From positions 164,707,697 through 164,771,696 of the forward strand of contig JAYESD010000004.1 of assembly GCA_036927565.1 (NCBI GenBank): 64,000 nucleotides of DNA, written 5' to 3'. Of this stretch, positions 1 through 9,650 are shown piece after piece. The notes under the pieces were generated by a model, which saw nothing but the letters and a program-made list of their open reading frames with translations, had not been told where the DNA came from and searched no databases. Source of the stretch: Tuctoria greenei. Taxonomy: Eukaryota; Streptophyta; Magnoliopsida; Poales; Poaceae. Positions within the stretch are counted from its first letter, which is position 1, and each line of letters begins with the position of its first letter. The position numbers and the translations under genes are program-made.

Positions 1-599
1 GGCTCTCCTCTCTATAGCCTAGCTCAACTAAGGACTAAGAGAACTAGTGTATACAATAGAATGATGCTCAAGTGGTGTGTATTAAAGTGAAGGGTGATGG
101 GTCCTATTTATAGGTGGAGAAGGGTCGGTTCCCGCCACCAAAAGCGCGCAAATAATTCACCACTGACCTCTTCAAGCCGGGAGGAGCCAACACGTGGAAG
201 CTGACCGAGCTTGGCGCTAGGACCAGGTCGACCGACAAGGGGGATCAGTCGACCTAGTCTTCACACCTTTTAATGTGTGCTTTCTCCAGGTCACTACCAG
301 GTGGGTCCCATCCCTTGATATGGGTGCTACACCGTTGGATAGCCTCGAATACTTCTATTTGTGGGCCATTTGATCCATGTGGTGCCACATGTTGGTGCTT
401 GATTGGCTGGGATGATATTTTTTAGGATCCATCCCCTTGTTTTACTTCAATTCTGTATAAAAATACCTGCATGCACCAATTTCTCCAAGTACAAGTGGAA
501 ATAGGTTAAATAAAAAGGTGATGTGTGCAATAAATGATATTTTCTTCACATAATTGAGTTATATTGACGGGTGAAATTGGTATATAACAGCCGTCAACA
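1..599 (-). repeat. Athila-type LTR fragment (family B), copy B1
   Basis: Read on the minus strand, this is the first ~600 bp of an LTR that begins TGTTGACGGCTG at 599 and runs off the left edge of the window. It matches, in order, the LTRs at 42271-43781 and 58875-60365: the GTTATATACCAATTTCACC start, the segment around CACATGTGGCACCACATGGA, the GGTCGACC-rich part and a TATA box (CTATAAATAGG, 103-113). The sequence beyond its start (600 onward) has no polypurine tract, so this is a 5' LTR or a solo LTR, not a 3' LTR. A TSD cannot be tested because the other end is outside the window. Confidence 0.85.
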
Positions 600-954
600 A
601 CCATAACGTTTTCCTTTTGTCAATCATATAGTTTACTTTTGCTAAACTATATTCCCTTAAATGATACATACTCCACTTCATATCCATTTCTACTAAGTTT
701 CATTCTATTTTCTCCTCATTTTTGCTGTCCTATACACCACAGAGTCAAACCAGTCCTCCCCAGCCATGCTACTAAGTTTTGATTTATGAATACATTCATT
801 GTTCAAGTACTTAATTGCATATTATTTTGCGCAATTCATATAGATAGAGAATCCGAGGAAGGCGATTGACGAGAAGCACGACGTGGAGGAGAATAAATCT
901 TTATTTGATCTGTCGGGCCGAGGTTCATCGATGAGTATATTAACTGAACCTTCA
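600..954. other. Non-coding spacer, nothing recognised
   Basis: AT-rich sequence between the B1 LTR and the direct repeat that starts near 955. I see no ORF of note, no terminal repeats and no match to the other repeats in the window. Confidence 0.5.
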
Positions 955-1713
955 CTAACTTTATTCTCAACCGAAGGCAAGCCCTGGCTTGCATTTAAGA
1001 GTTATTGCAAAATTTTGCTTTTATATCACTCATATGCCTAGAGTCCTATATATGTATTAGGGCTAAGATGTTTGAATACTCCAAATGCATGACCCACAAT
1101 CCATATATTATATGGGTAGGTTTATAGCTCGATGAGTTGAATTGCCATGCTAATGTTATAGGAAATCCGATAGAAGTTGAGTAGTTGGAATCTATTGGCG
1201 AGATAGCAATATTGTCACATAGGCTTGGTTATGATAGAGCATTGTTTAAGAAGTTGAATATGTGACCGGGCAGCAGGGCAGTATGCTGCGAGACATGGTC
1301 TCACGTGCGTAGCCCTACCTATGTCAATTGAGGAACAATCCGTGTGTGGCTCCACTAAACAAGTTTGAGTTGTACCAGAATGCATACTGGATATATGGGC
1401 CCCAGAAAATCGATGAAACTTGTAAACATGGACTCAAGGCATACCCCACTGCCGATAGGGGTGGGATGAGGGTAGCGAGGTGTAAATCCGCTAGCGAGCA
1501 CAAACACGCTCCGTGTAGGGACCTTTTACCCGCGATGGTAGGACTGGTTCGGCGTTTAGGTTCTTTGTGAAAGGTGGCTGCGTATGACGTCTTGAGGAGC
1601 ACCGCACGCTTCTTAAGTATGGGTGTGCATGTCGTGCAATCCGAGTGTCATTGATTGCAATCTCTGTCCTTCACGCTTAAGGATTGAGTACCGCTTGTTC
1701 ACTGTGTCATGAT
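955..1713. repeat. Direct repeat copy 1, part 1 of 3 (unclassified)
   Basis: This non-coding segment aligns with 34207-35103. Shared words include GGCAAGC, TTTGCATTTAAGAG, the CATGACC stretch, CCGTGTGTG, GTATATGGGCCC-like text, GGTGGCTGCGTATGACGTC and CCGCTTGTTCACT. Copy 1 is cut at 1713 by Athila element C, resumes at 32096-32365, is cut again by a CACTA element, and ends near 34165. Short overlapping ORFs on both strands (1324-1602) are not conserved as proteins in copy 2. I do not recognise the repeat family; a retrotransposon non-coding region or LTR is possible. Confidence 0.7.
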
Positions 1714-2543
1714 TTTTGACGGTCCTTAAGTGCCATATTTAGATCGTCAATTCACCTCATAATGGGCACAAAAGAGAAACACAACATAGTGGTAGGGTCA
1801 AGAAATAACCAATTCGACAAGTGCTAGTGTTTATTTGTATGCAGAAGAATTCAGACTCAAAATACCAAGACATGGAGGGAGTAATCCATAAAATTGGGTT
1901 TCGACGAATCAAGCGACGCCACATGTCATCACATGAATAAAATGTCCAACAAATAGAGGTATCCGAGGCTATCAAATTGTTTAGCACCAATATCAGGGGA
2001 TAGGACTCACCTAGCAGAGACCTGGACAAAGCATAGCCCCAACAAGGCCAAGACCAGGTCGGCCGACCCCCTAGTCGGCCGACTAGGTCATGGCGCCAAT
2101 TGCGGTCAAACACCACATGTTGGCTACTCTTAGCTTGAAGAAGTCATGGGTGACTGATTCGCGCACAATTGGTGGAGGGAACTGACTCTTCTACCCCCTA
2201 TAAATAGAACCCCGCACCTCACTTCACACACAAACCAAAAGATGAGAATAGAATATCACTCCAAGGGTTTAGAGTAGTCCTAGAGGCTGCTAAGTAGAAG
2301 GAGAGTGTGGTGAAGAGTTTAGGAGAAGGAGGCTTGGGCTTGTCAAGTCCCTCTTCTACACTTGTACCCCAACAAAGTTGTTATTCAAATCAAGTAAGCC
2401 TTTGTAAATTCAATTCAAGTTTGATTCTCAATTCATAGTAGTTTGCACAAGTAGTTACTTGTGGGTTCATTGCTTTAATTTATTAGAGGCTCTAGTTGTA
2501 GCTTTGTGTTCGAAACAACTAGAGTTGTGATTTAGAACGTAAG
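1714..2543 (+). repeat. 5' LTR of Athila C, part 1
   Basis: It starts TTTTGACGGTCC, which aligns to TGTTGATGGTCC of the 3' LTR (30884), and is interrupted at 2543 by Sirevirus D. The LTR resumes at 13195. Joined length is about 1227 bp against 1212 bp for the 3' LTR. It holds a TATA box at 2198-2206. Confidence 0.9.
2198..2206 (+). promoter_or_regulatory. LTR TATA box of Athila C
   Basis: CTATAAATAG follows CTCTTCTACCCC. The same position is TATAAATAGG in the family B LTRs (near 42757 and 59332) and at 36663. In the 3' LTR of C (31367-31374) it has changed to TATAAGTA. The position within the LTR fits a U3 promoter; transcription is inferred. Confidence 0.6.
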
Positions 2544-2819
2544 TGAAAGTGCATCTAGGCAATCCCTTGTGGGTTTTAGATGATTGATGACAACCAAATG
2601 ATATCCTAATGAATTTATTGAGATGACTGCATGGTAAGCAAAATGACATAGTTTGGTGCACTAAAAAATGTGAAAAATGAAGTGGTGTACAAAAGAGAAA
2701 AGCCCAATTGTCAACTGAAGCGCAAAGTAGATTTAAATATATAGGATGTGTTTGAGAGACACATCCCAAGAGCTCAAGTCTTTGCATAGGGGTAAGGAAT
2801 TAAAAACATATAAAAACTC

Positions 2820-3290
2820 ACTGAGCACCGGACTAGTCTGTTCATGGACCGGACTAGTCCGTTTAACTCTTAATTGTCCAAATACACTGTGCACTGTACT
2901 AGTGCGTCTACAGAGTTGACTAGTCCGTTAACCTTTCTGGAATCCAATAACACAATGTACTAGACTGGTCCGATCATGGACTAGACTAGTCTGTTCAAGT
3001 ATCTATAAATCCTGTTCAGTACACTCCGGACGAGTCCGTCCATAGGACAGGACTAGTCCGTTGAACTCTCTGGAGTCAAATTACACATAGCATCAGACAA
3101 GTCCGTTCTAGGATCAGACTAGCCAGTTCAATTCTCTGGGGTTGAATTACACAGGCACCGGACAAGTCCGGACATACACCGGATTAGTCTCGTATACCTC
3201 ACATAATTAGGGTTTCTAGTGTGCTGCATTCCATGCTGACTTTTACACAACACACCAGACAAGTCAGGTACAAAGTACGGACTAGTCCAG
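2820..3290 (+). repeat. Sirevirus palindrome cluster in the D 5' LTR
   Basis: At least a dozen variants of CCGGACTAGTCCG and its half sites (GGACAAGTCCG, GGACTAGTCC) occur 20-40 bp apart. Conserved CCGGAC-type palindromes are a known mark of Sirevirus LTRs in grasses, notably maize. The equivalent cluster in the 3' LTR lies at about 11910-12385. Confidence 0.85.
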
Positions 3291-3323
3291 CCCTCGAGAT
3301 TTCTAAAGGTAACGTTTTGGAAA

Positions 3324-3335
3324 CCTTATAAATAG
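3324..3335 (+). promoter_or_regulatory. LTR TATA box of Sirevirus D
   Basis: TTATAAATAGGAG lies just after the palindrome cluster. It is kept as CTATAAATAGGAG at 12412-12424 in the 3' LTR, which supports a real U3 promoter element. Confidence 0.6.
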
Positions 3336-4093
3336 GAGATCCACGGCCCCACAAAAATAACTTTCGATTCCTACTGTCAAAATCATAAACCCTAGCGCCG
3401 CCACTTGTCCCAAGAGCCCCAAAACACATCTCTCCATGCATCTAAAGTCCAAAAAGGTGAAAACCAATTGACCACTTAGATTTTGGGATTGGGAGATCAT
3501 CGTCTACACGTTGTGAGCTCTAGGGGCTTGATCTCTTGACACTCGTACTCTCTCTTGTAATATTTTCGAGTGTATTTGATCATTTTTCATTATAATTTTC
3601 ATGGGAGCCCTCAACGTGTGAGGTTGCCCCATAAACTTGGTGATTACCCGTGATAGTGGAGTCAAGTCAGCCTTGTCTGGTGACTTGAAGAGGGAAAGGG
3701 TTTGAAGAGACCCGGCTCTGTGCGGGTATTCTCAACAAGGAGTAGATCTCGTCGGTGAGATCGAACCTCGGTAAAAATCGGCGTCTCGAGTGCTTCTTTA
3801 CTTTTGCATCTTGATTAGGGCACATAGTAATCTCATAATTTTAATTGATAATTGTTTTTCACGTGCAACTTCATGACATCAATTGCGAATTCCAGTAATC
3901 TAATCTTTCATTCGTATTTCCACTGCTTAAAAGAACTTAAATCCTATATAGATACATCATCAAATCGCCACACACCAGGCGCACCGGACTAGTCCGACCA
4001 CGCAACTGGACAAGTTCGATCCATCATATTTTTGACCCTTTAATTAAGTGTGCAGGAAATTTTCAAAGCCTATCCCCCTCTAGGCCATATTCA

Positions 4094-4110
4094 ATTGGTA
4101 TCAGAGCAGG
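4094..4110 (+). other. Primer binding site of D (initiator tRNA-Met type)
   Basis: ATTGGTATCAGAGCAGG directly follows the LTR end. TGGTATCAGAGC is complementary to the 3' end of plant initiator tRNA-Met, as in most plant copia elements. Confidence 0.9.
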
Positions 4111-4146
4111 TTCTCCATCACCGAGACTCACCGCTCGAAACTATCA

Positions 4147-6419
4147 ATGGCCTATGAGAGGAACAATGAGATCCCGAAGGTGCTCAACACCAAGGAGGAG
4201 CAAGAAACTAAAGCCTTTGATGTACTAAGAGAAAACCCACATGATGATGAAGAAGTACGCCAATTGAAGGCACTTCTAAGGTAGAAACTGCTGGCACAAA
4301 AAGGAAAAGAAGAAGAGAAGACGACGGGGAGTGGTCATCACGACTAATCCCGATATCCTTACATTTACAACTGTCTCAGTTCAAATAACCATTACCATTC
4401 TATTCCCATGGGAAAGCCTCTGCAATTTGACAAAAATGACTATACCATGCGAAAATACAATATGAAGATGCATCTAATCTCTTTGAATCCTAGCCTTTGG
4501 CATATTGTGTGCACAGGTGTAGATATCCCAGACACGGACGAAGAACTCACTCTGAAATAAGAACAAAAGATTCACCACAACGCACAAGTTGTTGCAGTGA
4601 TCACATCATCACTAAGCAGGGAGGAGTTCACCAAGATTGATGGATTAGAAAGCGCAAAAGAGATCTGGGAGACACTTAAAACAGGCCATGAAGGAAATAG
4701 GTCAGTTCGAGGAGCCAAAATTAAGATGCTTGAAGGAGAGTTGGGGAGATTTGCTATCGAGGAAGGCGAATCACCTCAAGACATGTACAACCAGATGAAG
4801 GTGCTTATCAACAAGATCTCTGCCTACGGAAGCAAGAAATGGACTGACCATGAGGTGGTTAAAAGAATGATTAGAGCCTTTATGCCAAGAAACGTCACAT
4901 TATGCTCAATGATCCGAGAAAGCCCCGGGTTCCACAAAATGACCCCGGATGAGCTATTGGGCAAGATCATAAACCATGAGATGATGGAAAAGGAAGCCAA
5001 TAACATCAAAGATCTAGCTGAGCTCACCTCCTCGAAAAAGAAGGAAGTTGCTCTCAAAGCAACTTGCAGGCCTAAAGGAAAGGAAACTCGTGAAGCTCAA
5101 GACGAAGAAGATACAAGTGACCTGAGCACTGACCTAGATGATGAAGAGATGGTACTATTCATCAAGAAATTCAAGGGCATGATGAATAGAAGACATGGCA
5201 ACAACTCAAATGAAGGGAACAGCAGGGAAAGAGGAAAATCCAAGGTTCAACGCACCTGCTATAACTGTGGCAAGTACGATCACTTCCTTGTTTACTACAC
5301 CTATGAAGAAAGTAAAAAGAAGATAGAAATGAAGCCTTGAGAGAAGAAGATCTTCAAAAAAAGGTGACAAGCTCATCAAGCGCACATCGGCAAGGAGTGG
5401 GATTCAATTGACGAGTCCTCCTCCGACGAAGAAGAGGAGATGGCCACCATTGCCATCAAGAAAACCACCAAGAGATCTACACTCTTCCAAAACATGAGAG
5501 GATGGGACACACACAATCACACTTGCCTTATGGCCAAAGAGGGCAAGAAAAAGGTTCGACTTACTCCCCCTTTGCTAAATTGTTATATTGATGATTTTGA
5601 TAGCTCCAGTGAAAATGAGGAGATGTTTAGGGGATTAAGTAAAACTGCACTAAAGAAAATGAAAATGTCTTCGGATGAAATCTTTGAGAAGAAGGAGCTT
5701 GTCAACCGACAAGAAGATATGGTCATCCGTGAAAGAAAGACATATCAGGAGGTTGAGAAGCTCCTTGAGCTCGAAAGAGAGAAGAACAAGTCACTTGAGC
5801 ATGAGCTAGCCTGAGTAAGGAAACTTACTCAAATCTAGAAGACTCACATGTTGCAATCAAGAATGAACTTGCTAACTTGTCGAAAGTTAACAAGATTCTT
5901 GAGGTGCAAGTTGAGTCGCTCAAGCAAAGTGACTCCTCTTTCTCCAAAAGCTCACCTTTCAAAGGTGTAAGTTTGACAACTATTGCAACTTGCACATGTT
6001 CTATTAAGAAAAATGCTCTCAAACCTGATTCTTCTACTTCTCACGCAACACATCCTTACCAAAGTGGTCTCTTTGACAAGGAGAAGATCAAATATGCACA
6101 TAGTGCATATATGGTCACTAGACCTCCTAACGTCAAAGATGGTCTTGGGTTTGACAAGAAGAAACACATGTCCACTAATGTCCATACTATGAAGAGAATC
6201 ACTATTGTTAAGGAAAGATCGCATGAATCTGACCTGCAAATATTGTTTCGTACCTTTGATGCTTCCTATGTTCTTATGAAAGACAAATTTGGAAATATGT
6301 TTGACAAATATGCAGGGCCACGCCACAAGAATTCTAAAACTTGTGTGTGGGTGCCCAAGACTCTTGTAACTAACCTGATAGGACCCAAGCAAGCTTCAGT
6401 ACCTAAAAGCAAGGAATGA
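4147..6419 (+). pseudogene. gag: Sirevirus D gag, broken
   Basis: Gag would form the virus-like particle and package the element RNA. The frame starts at ATG 4147 and has in-frame stops near 4282, 4345 and 4558. It is then open from 4597 to 5340 (247 codons), which includes the segment REEFTKIDGLESAKEIWETL typical of copia gag. The zinc knuckle near 5258-5300 reads CYNCGKYDHFLVYY, so the fourth ligand (C of CCHC) has become Y. After two more stops, a Lys/Glu-rich coiled-coil-like part continues at 5440-5814. A frameshift then leads to 5877-6419, which ends WVPKTLVTNLIGPKQASVPK. The overall span of ~750 codons fits the long gag of Sireviruses. Confidence 0.85.
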
Positions 6420-6426
6420 TTCTATT

Positions 6427-6759
6427 TTGCAGGACTACTCCTCTGGTGGATCAAAATGGATGCTAAACAGCGAATGCACCAATCATATGACCGGAGAGAG
6501 GAATAGGTTCGTGGAGTATGAGCACAACGCAGATACAAGTGAGGGCATATACTTTGGAGACAACAGCCAAGGAAAGGTCCTCCGTAGTGGTAAAATTGAC
6601 ATATCTTCTCAACATACTCTCTCAAATGTTTTACATGTACATTCTTTAGATTATAACCTTCTGTCAATATCTCAGCTATGCGACAAAGGTTATAACTGTT
6701 TATTCACTAATGATGGTGTAACCATTTTTAGAAGAAGAGATGGCTCGAGGGAATGTTGA
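6427..6759 (+). pseudogene. pol: Sirevirus D protease, active site altered
   Basis: This is the aspartic protease region that would cut the Gag-Pol polyprotein. It is open for 110 codons. The segment WMLNSECTNHMTGE sits where copia proteases have the D-S-G catalytic triplet; here it is N-S-E, so both the catalytic Asp and the Gly are lost. The downstream text (LSNVLHVHSLDYNLLSISQL) is otherwise well kept. A one-frame change near 6755 leads into the next domain. Confidence 0.8.
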
Positions 6760-7415
6760 AGGGAAAGCTTTATCTTGTTGACTTCAACAAAGATAAATCC
6801 AATTTCAACACTTGCTTGGTTGCTAAAACTAACATGGGATGGATATGGCATAAATGGCTAGCCCATGTTGGGATGAGAAATCTGCAAAAACTTCTAAAAG
6901 GTGGTCACATCCGAGGTCTAGAGGATGTTGTCTTTGAGAATGACACGCCGTGCAACGCTAGCCAGGCGGGAAAACAAGTTGGAGCTCATGCACAAGATCA
7001 AAATCAGGAAGATCAAGAAGATCCATACAACCACGGAAGCAATGATTTAGGGGGAGACAATGACAATGAGGACAATGAAGAGCTAGCAACTTCACAAGTC
7101 CCTCACCCAAGAGTACATCAGAGTGTGCAAAGAGATCATCCCGTCAACATCATCATTGGAGATATTGCTAAGGGAGTAACTACTAGATCTCGCATTGCAA
7201 ATTTTTGTGAATATTACTCCTTTGTATGTTTTATGGAACCATACAGGGTAGAAGCAGCCTTAAAAGATCCAGATTGGGTGATGGCAATGCAAGAGGAGTT
7301 GAACAACTACAAGAGAAATGAAGTGTGGGAACTGGTGCAAAGACCAAAGGCAAACATCGTTGGAACCAAATGGGTCTTTCGGAACAAACAAGATGAACAT
7401 GGAGTGGTAACGTGA
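6753..7415 (+). pseudogene. pol: Sirevirus D pol: GAG-pre-integrase fused to the RT linker, integrase core missing
   Basis: A single open frame of 220 codons. The first ~75 residues are the GAG-pre-integrase zinc-binding domain (IWHKWLAHVGMRNLQKLLKG, ending at AGKQVGAH near 6990). The frame then passes directly into an acidic linker (QDQNQEDQEDPYNHGSND) and the start of RT (WVMAMQEELNNYKRNEVWEL, GTKWVFRNKQDEHGVVT). The integrase catalytic core, including its DD35E residues and the VVERKN-type motif, is absent. The join keeps the frame. The frame ends at a TGA (7413-7415), and the same frame continues as RT. Confidence 0.82.
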
Positions 7416-7430
7416 AATAAAGCGAGACTT

Positions 7431-8768
7431 GTGGCTAAAGGTTACTCACAAGTCGAAGGTTTGGACTTCAACGAAACTTTCGCTCCCGTAGCTAGACTTG
7501 AGTCCATTCGTATTTTATTGGCATATGCTACTCACCATAATTTCAAGTTGTATCAAATGGATGTCAAAAGTGTCTTCCTCAATGGCCCGATCAAGGAGGA
7601 AGTGTACGGGGAGCAGCCACCAGGGTTTGAAGATCAAGAGTACCCCAACCATGTCTATAAACCACGTAAGGCTCTCTATGGCCTCAAACAAGCTCGTCAA
7701 GCTTGGTATGAGTGCCTTAGAGATTTTCTGACTCAAAATGGCTTTAAAATTGGAAAATCTGATTATACACTGTTCACAAAACACTTTGATGATCATTTAT
7801 TTGTATGCCAAATCTATGTTGATGATATTATCTTTGGATCTACTAATAAGTCTTTTTGTGATGAATTTAGCAAGATTATGACAGATAGGTTCAAGATGTC
7901 GATGATGGGCCAATTGAAGTTCTTCTTGGGATTCCAAGTGAAGAAATTAAGAGAGGGAATGTTTATAAGTCAAACCAAGTACACGACCGACATCCTCAAG
8001 AAGTTCAATACGGACAAGGCCAAGCCCATCAAAGCACCCATGGCGACTAACAGACATCTCGACCTTAATGAAGATGGTCCAAATGTTGATCAAAAGGTAT
8101 ATCGGTCTATGATTGGATCATTACTCTATCTACGTGCATCTAGGCCAAATTCTATGCTTAGTGTATGCATGTGTGCAAGGTTTCAAGCTGCACCTAAAGA
8201 GTGCCACTTAATAGCTGTAAAAAGAATCTTAAGGTACCTTGTGCACACACCCAACTTGGGCCTTTGGTATCCCAAAGGATCCAAGTTTAACTTGATAGGA
8301 TATTCCGATGCCGACTATGCAGGATGCAAAGTCGATAGAAAGAGCATGTTGGGGACCTATCAATTTCTTGGTAGATCCCTAGTTTCATGGTCATCTAAAA
8401 AGCAAAACTTCATTGCTCCTTCCACACCCGAAGCAGAGTATGTTGCAACCAATAGTTGTTCCGCACAACTACTTTGGATGCGACAAACTCTAAGGGACTA
8501 TGGTTACAATCTGAACCATATTCCGCTCCTATGCGATAATGGGAGTGCTATAAATATTGCACACAACCCAGTAGAGCACTCAAGAACTAAGCACATATAT
8601 ATTCATCACCATTTCCTAAGAGGTCATTCATTAAAAGGTAGTATTGAAATTTCACATGTTAGGACTGAAAAACAACTTGCAGATATTTTTACCAAGATGT
8701 TAGATGAGAAAAGGTTTTGTGAGCTAATAAATGAGCTAAATATACTTGACTATCGAAATGTGTCTTGA
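7431..8768 (+). CDS. pol: Sirevirus D reverse transcriptase-RNase H, open stretch
   Basis: This is the RT and RNase H part of copia pol, which would copy element RNA into DNA in the particle. It is open for 445 codons and continues in the frame of 6753-7415 after one TGA. Visible motifs are FAPVARLESIRILLAYA, the MDVKSVFLNG segment, ALYGLKQARQAW, the catalytic YVDDIIFG near 7816-7840, and RNase H residues in SDADYAGCKVDRKS, PEAEYVA and LLCDNGSAINIAHNPVEHSR. It ends with the conserved LADIFTK segment. The listed start Met is only the first Met after the stop; the true protein would be a polyprotein. The motifs look intact, but the rest of the element is broken. Confidence 0.85.
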   Translation: MAKGYSQVEGLDFNETFAPVARLESIRILLAYATHHNFKLYQMDVKSVFLNGPIKEEVYGEQPPGFEDQEYPNHVYKPRKALYGLKQARQAWYECLRDFLTQNGFKIGKSDYTLFTKHFDDHLFVCQIYVDDIIFGSTNKSFCDEFSKIMTDRFKMSMMGQLKFFLGFQVKKLREGMFISQTKYTTDILKKFNTDKAKPIKAPMATNRHLDLNEDGPNVDQKVYRSMIGSLLYLRASRPNSMLSVCMCARFQAAPKECHLIAVKRILRYLVHTPNLGLWYPKGSKFNLIGYSDADYAGCKVDRKSMLGTYQFLGRSLVSWSSKKQNFIAPSTPEAEYVATNSCSAQLLWMRQTLRDYGYNLNHIPLLCDNGSAINIAHNPVEHSRTKHIYIHHHFLRGHSLKGSIEISHVRTEKQLADIFTKMLDEKRFCELINELNILDYRNVS

Positions 8769-9639
8769 AGCACTGCAAATCTGATTGTGATTTCAAAGTT
8801 TACTCATTTCTTCCCCCTTATCTCGATTTTCTCTAGAAAACTATTTAAATGAGTAAATCTTGGTGAATTATTGCCATTGTATGGTTGTTGAGTGATTACT
8901 GGTCATGTTCATCAAGATTATTTGTGAAATAATGTCCCTTAGATCACTATTACATCAAACAACCAAAATACAGTTGTTTCAGCTCAGCTCAGTCCTGCTG
9001 AAATCGGACTCGTCTGGGGTCAGCACCGGACTAGTTCGTTGATACAGACTAGTCTGGACCTTATCCGTTGCATCGGACATGTACGGGGTCCATCGGACTA
9101 GTTTGGTTCCATCAGGGTTAACCCTAATCCGCCGACAGGAGCTCATTCCACCTTGCATAACGCCCTTCGCATTCTCTCTCCTCCCCCTCGAGCTCCAAGG
9201 GCGATTTCCACATCTAGCCACCAAAAACGCGGATTTCTCCAAGGGAAATCCCATCCTCGACGCGGAGCTTGTCCACTCCAGACTAATCCGCTCCCAAGTC
9301 CGCTCCTTCAACGTGAATCTTCAACGTTTCGGTAAAATTCCCCTCAAACCCTAGCTCTCAACTTTTCTTGATTCTAGCTTGTTTCCTTCGATTCCTAAGG
9401 CATACATTACTTATCTAGATGTACTCCTACCGTTTCCTTGTCCATGTGCATCAATTTGAAGTAGATTTGGTTCAAATAGGAAAAGTTAGGGTTCTTGTGC
9501 CAGGCCGAACTAGTTCGATGTCTTGGTGCGGACAAGTCCGCACACTGAAAATGGACAAGTCCAGCATCTGAAATTTGAACTTCTAAATTCCTATTCGCAC
9601 TAAGCCTTCAATCCATTCCTATTTAAACCTTGAAACTCC
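8769..9639 (+). other. Sirevirus D spacer between pol and the envelope-like ORF
   Basis: No recognised coding sequence. It holds two small clusters of the same CGGACTAGTCC-type repeats seen in the LTRs (about 9000-9115 and 9505-9570). The short ORFs here (such as 9079-9354) run through the repeats and have no recognisable product. Confidence 0.6.
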
Positions 9640-9650
9640 TTGTCAGGCAC

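Larger units (their letters stand above)
2544..4093 (+). repeat. 5' LTR of Sirevirus D
   Basis: It runs from TGAAAGTGCATCTAGGCAAT to CATATTCA, 1550 bp, and matches 11630-13189 (1560 bp) with scattered substitutions. It carries a run of CCGGACTAGTCCG-like palindromes (about 2820-3290 and 3980-4020) and a TATA box near 3326. Confidence 0.93.

Noticed and set aside
1324..1602. Overlapping 80-92-codon frames on both strands
   Set aside because: The aligned region in the second repeat copy (34700-34970) does not keep either frame.
4094..4110. tRNA gene fragment
   Set aside because: It is a primer binding site complementary to the 3' end of a tRNA, with no cloverleaf around it.
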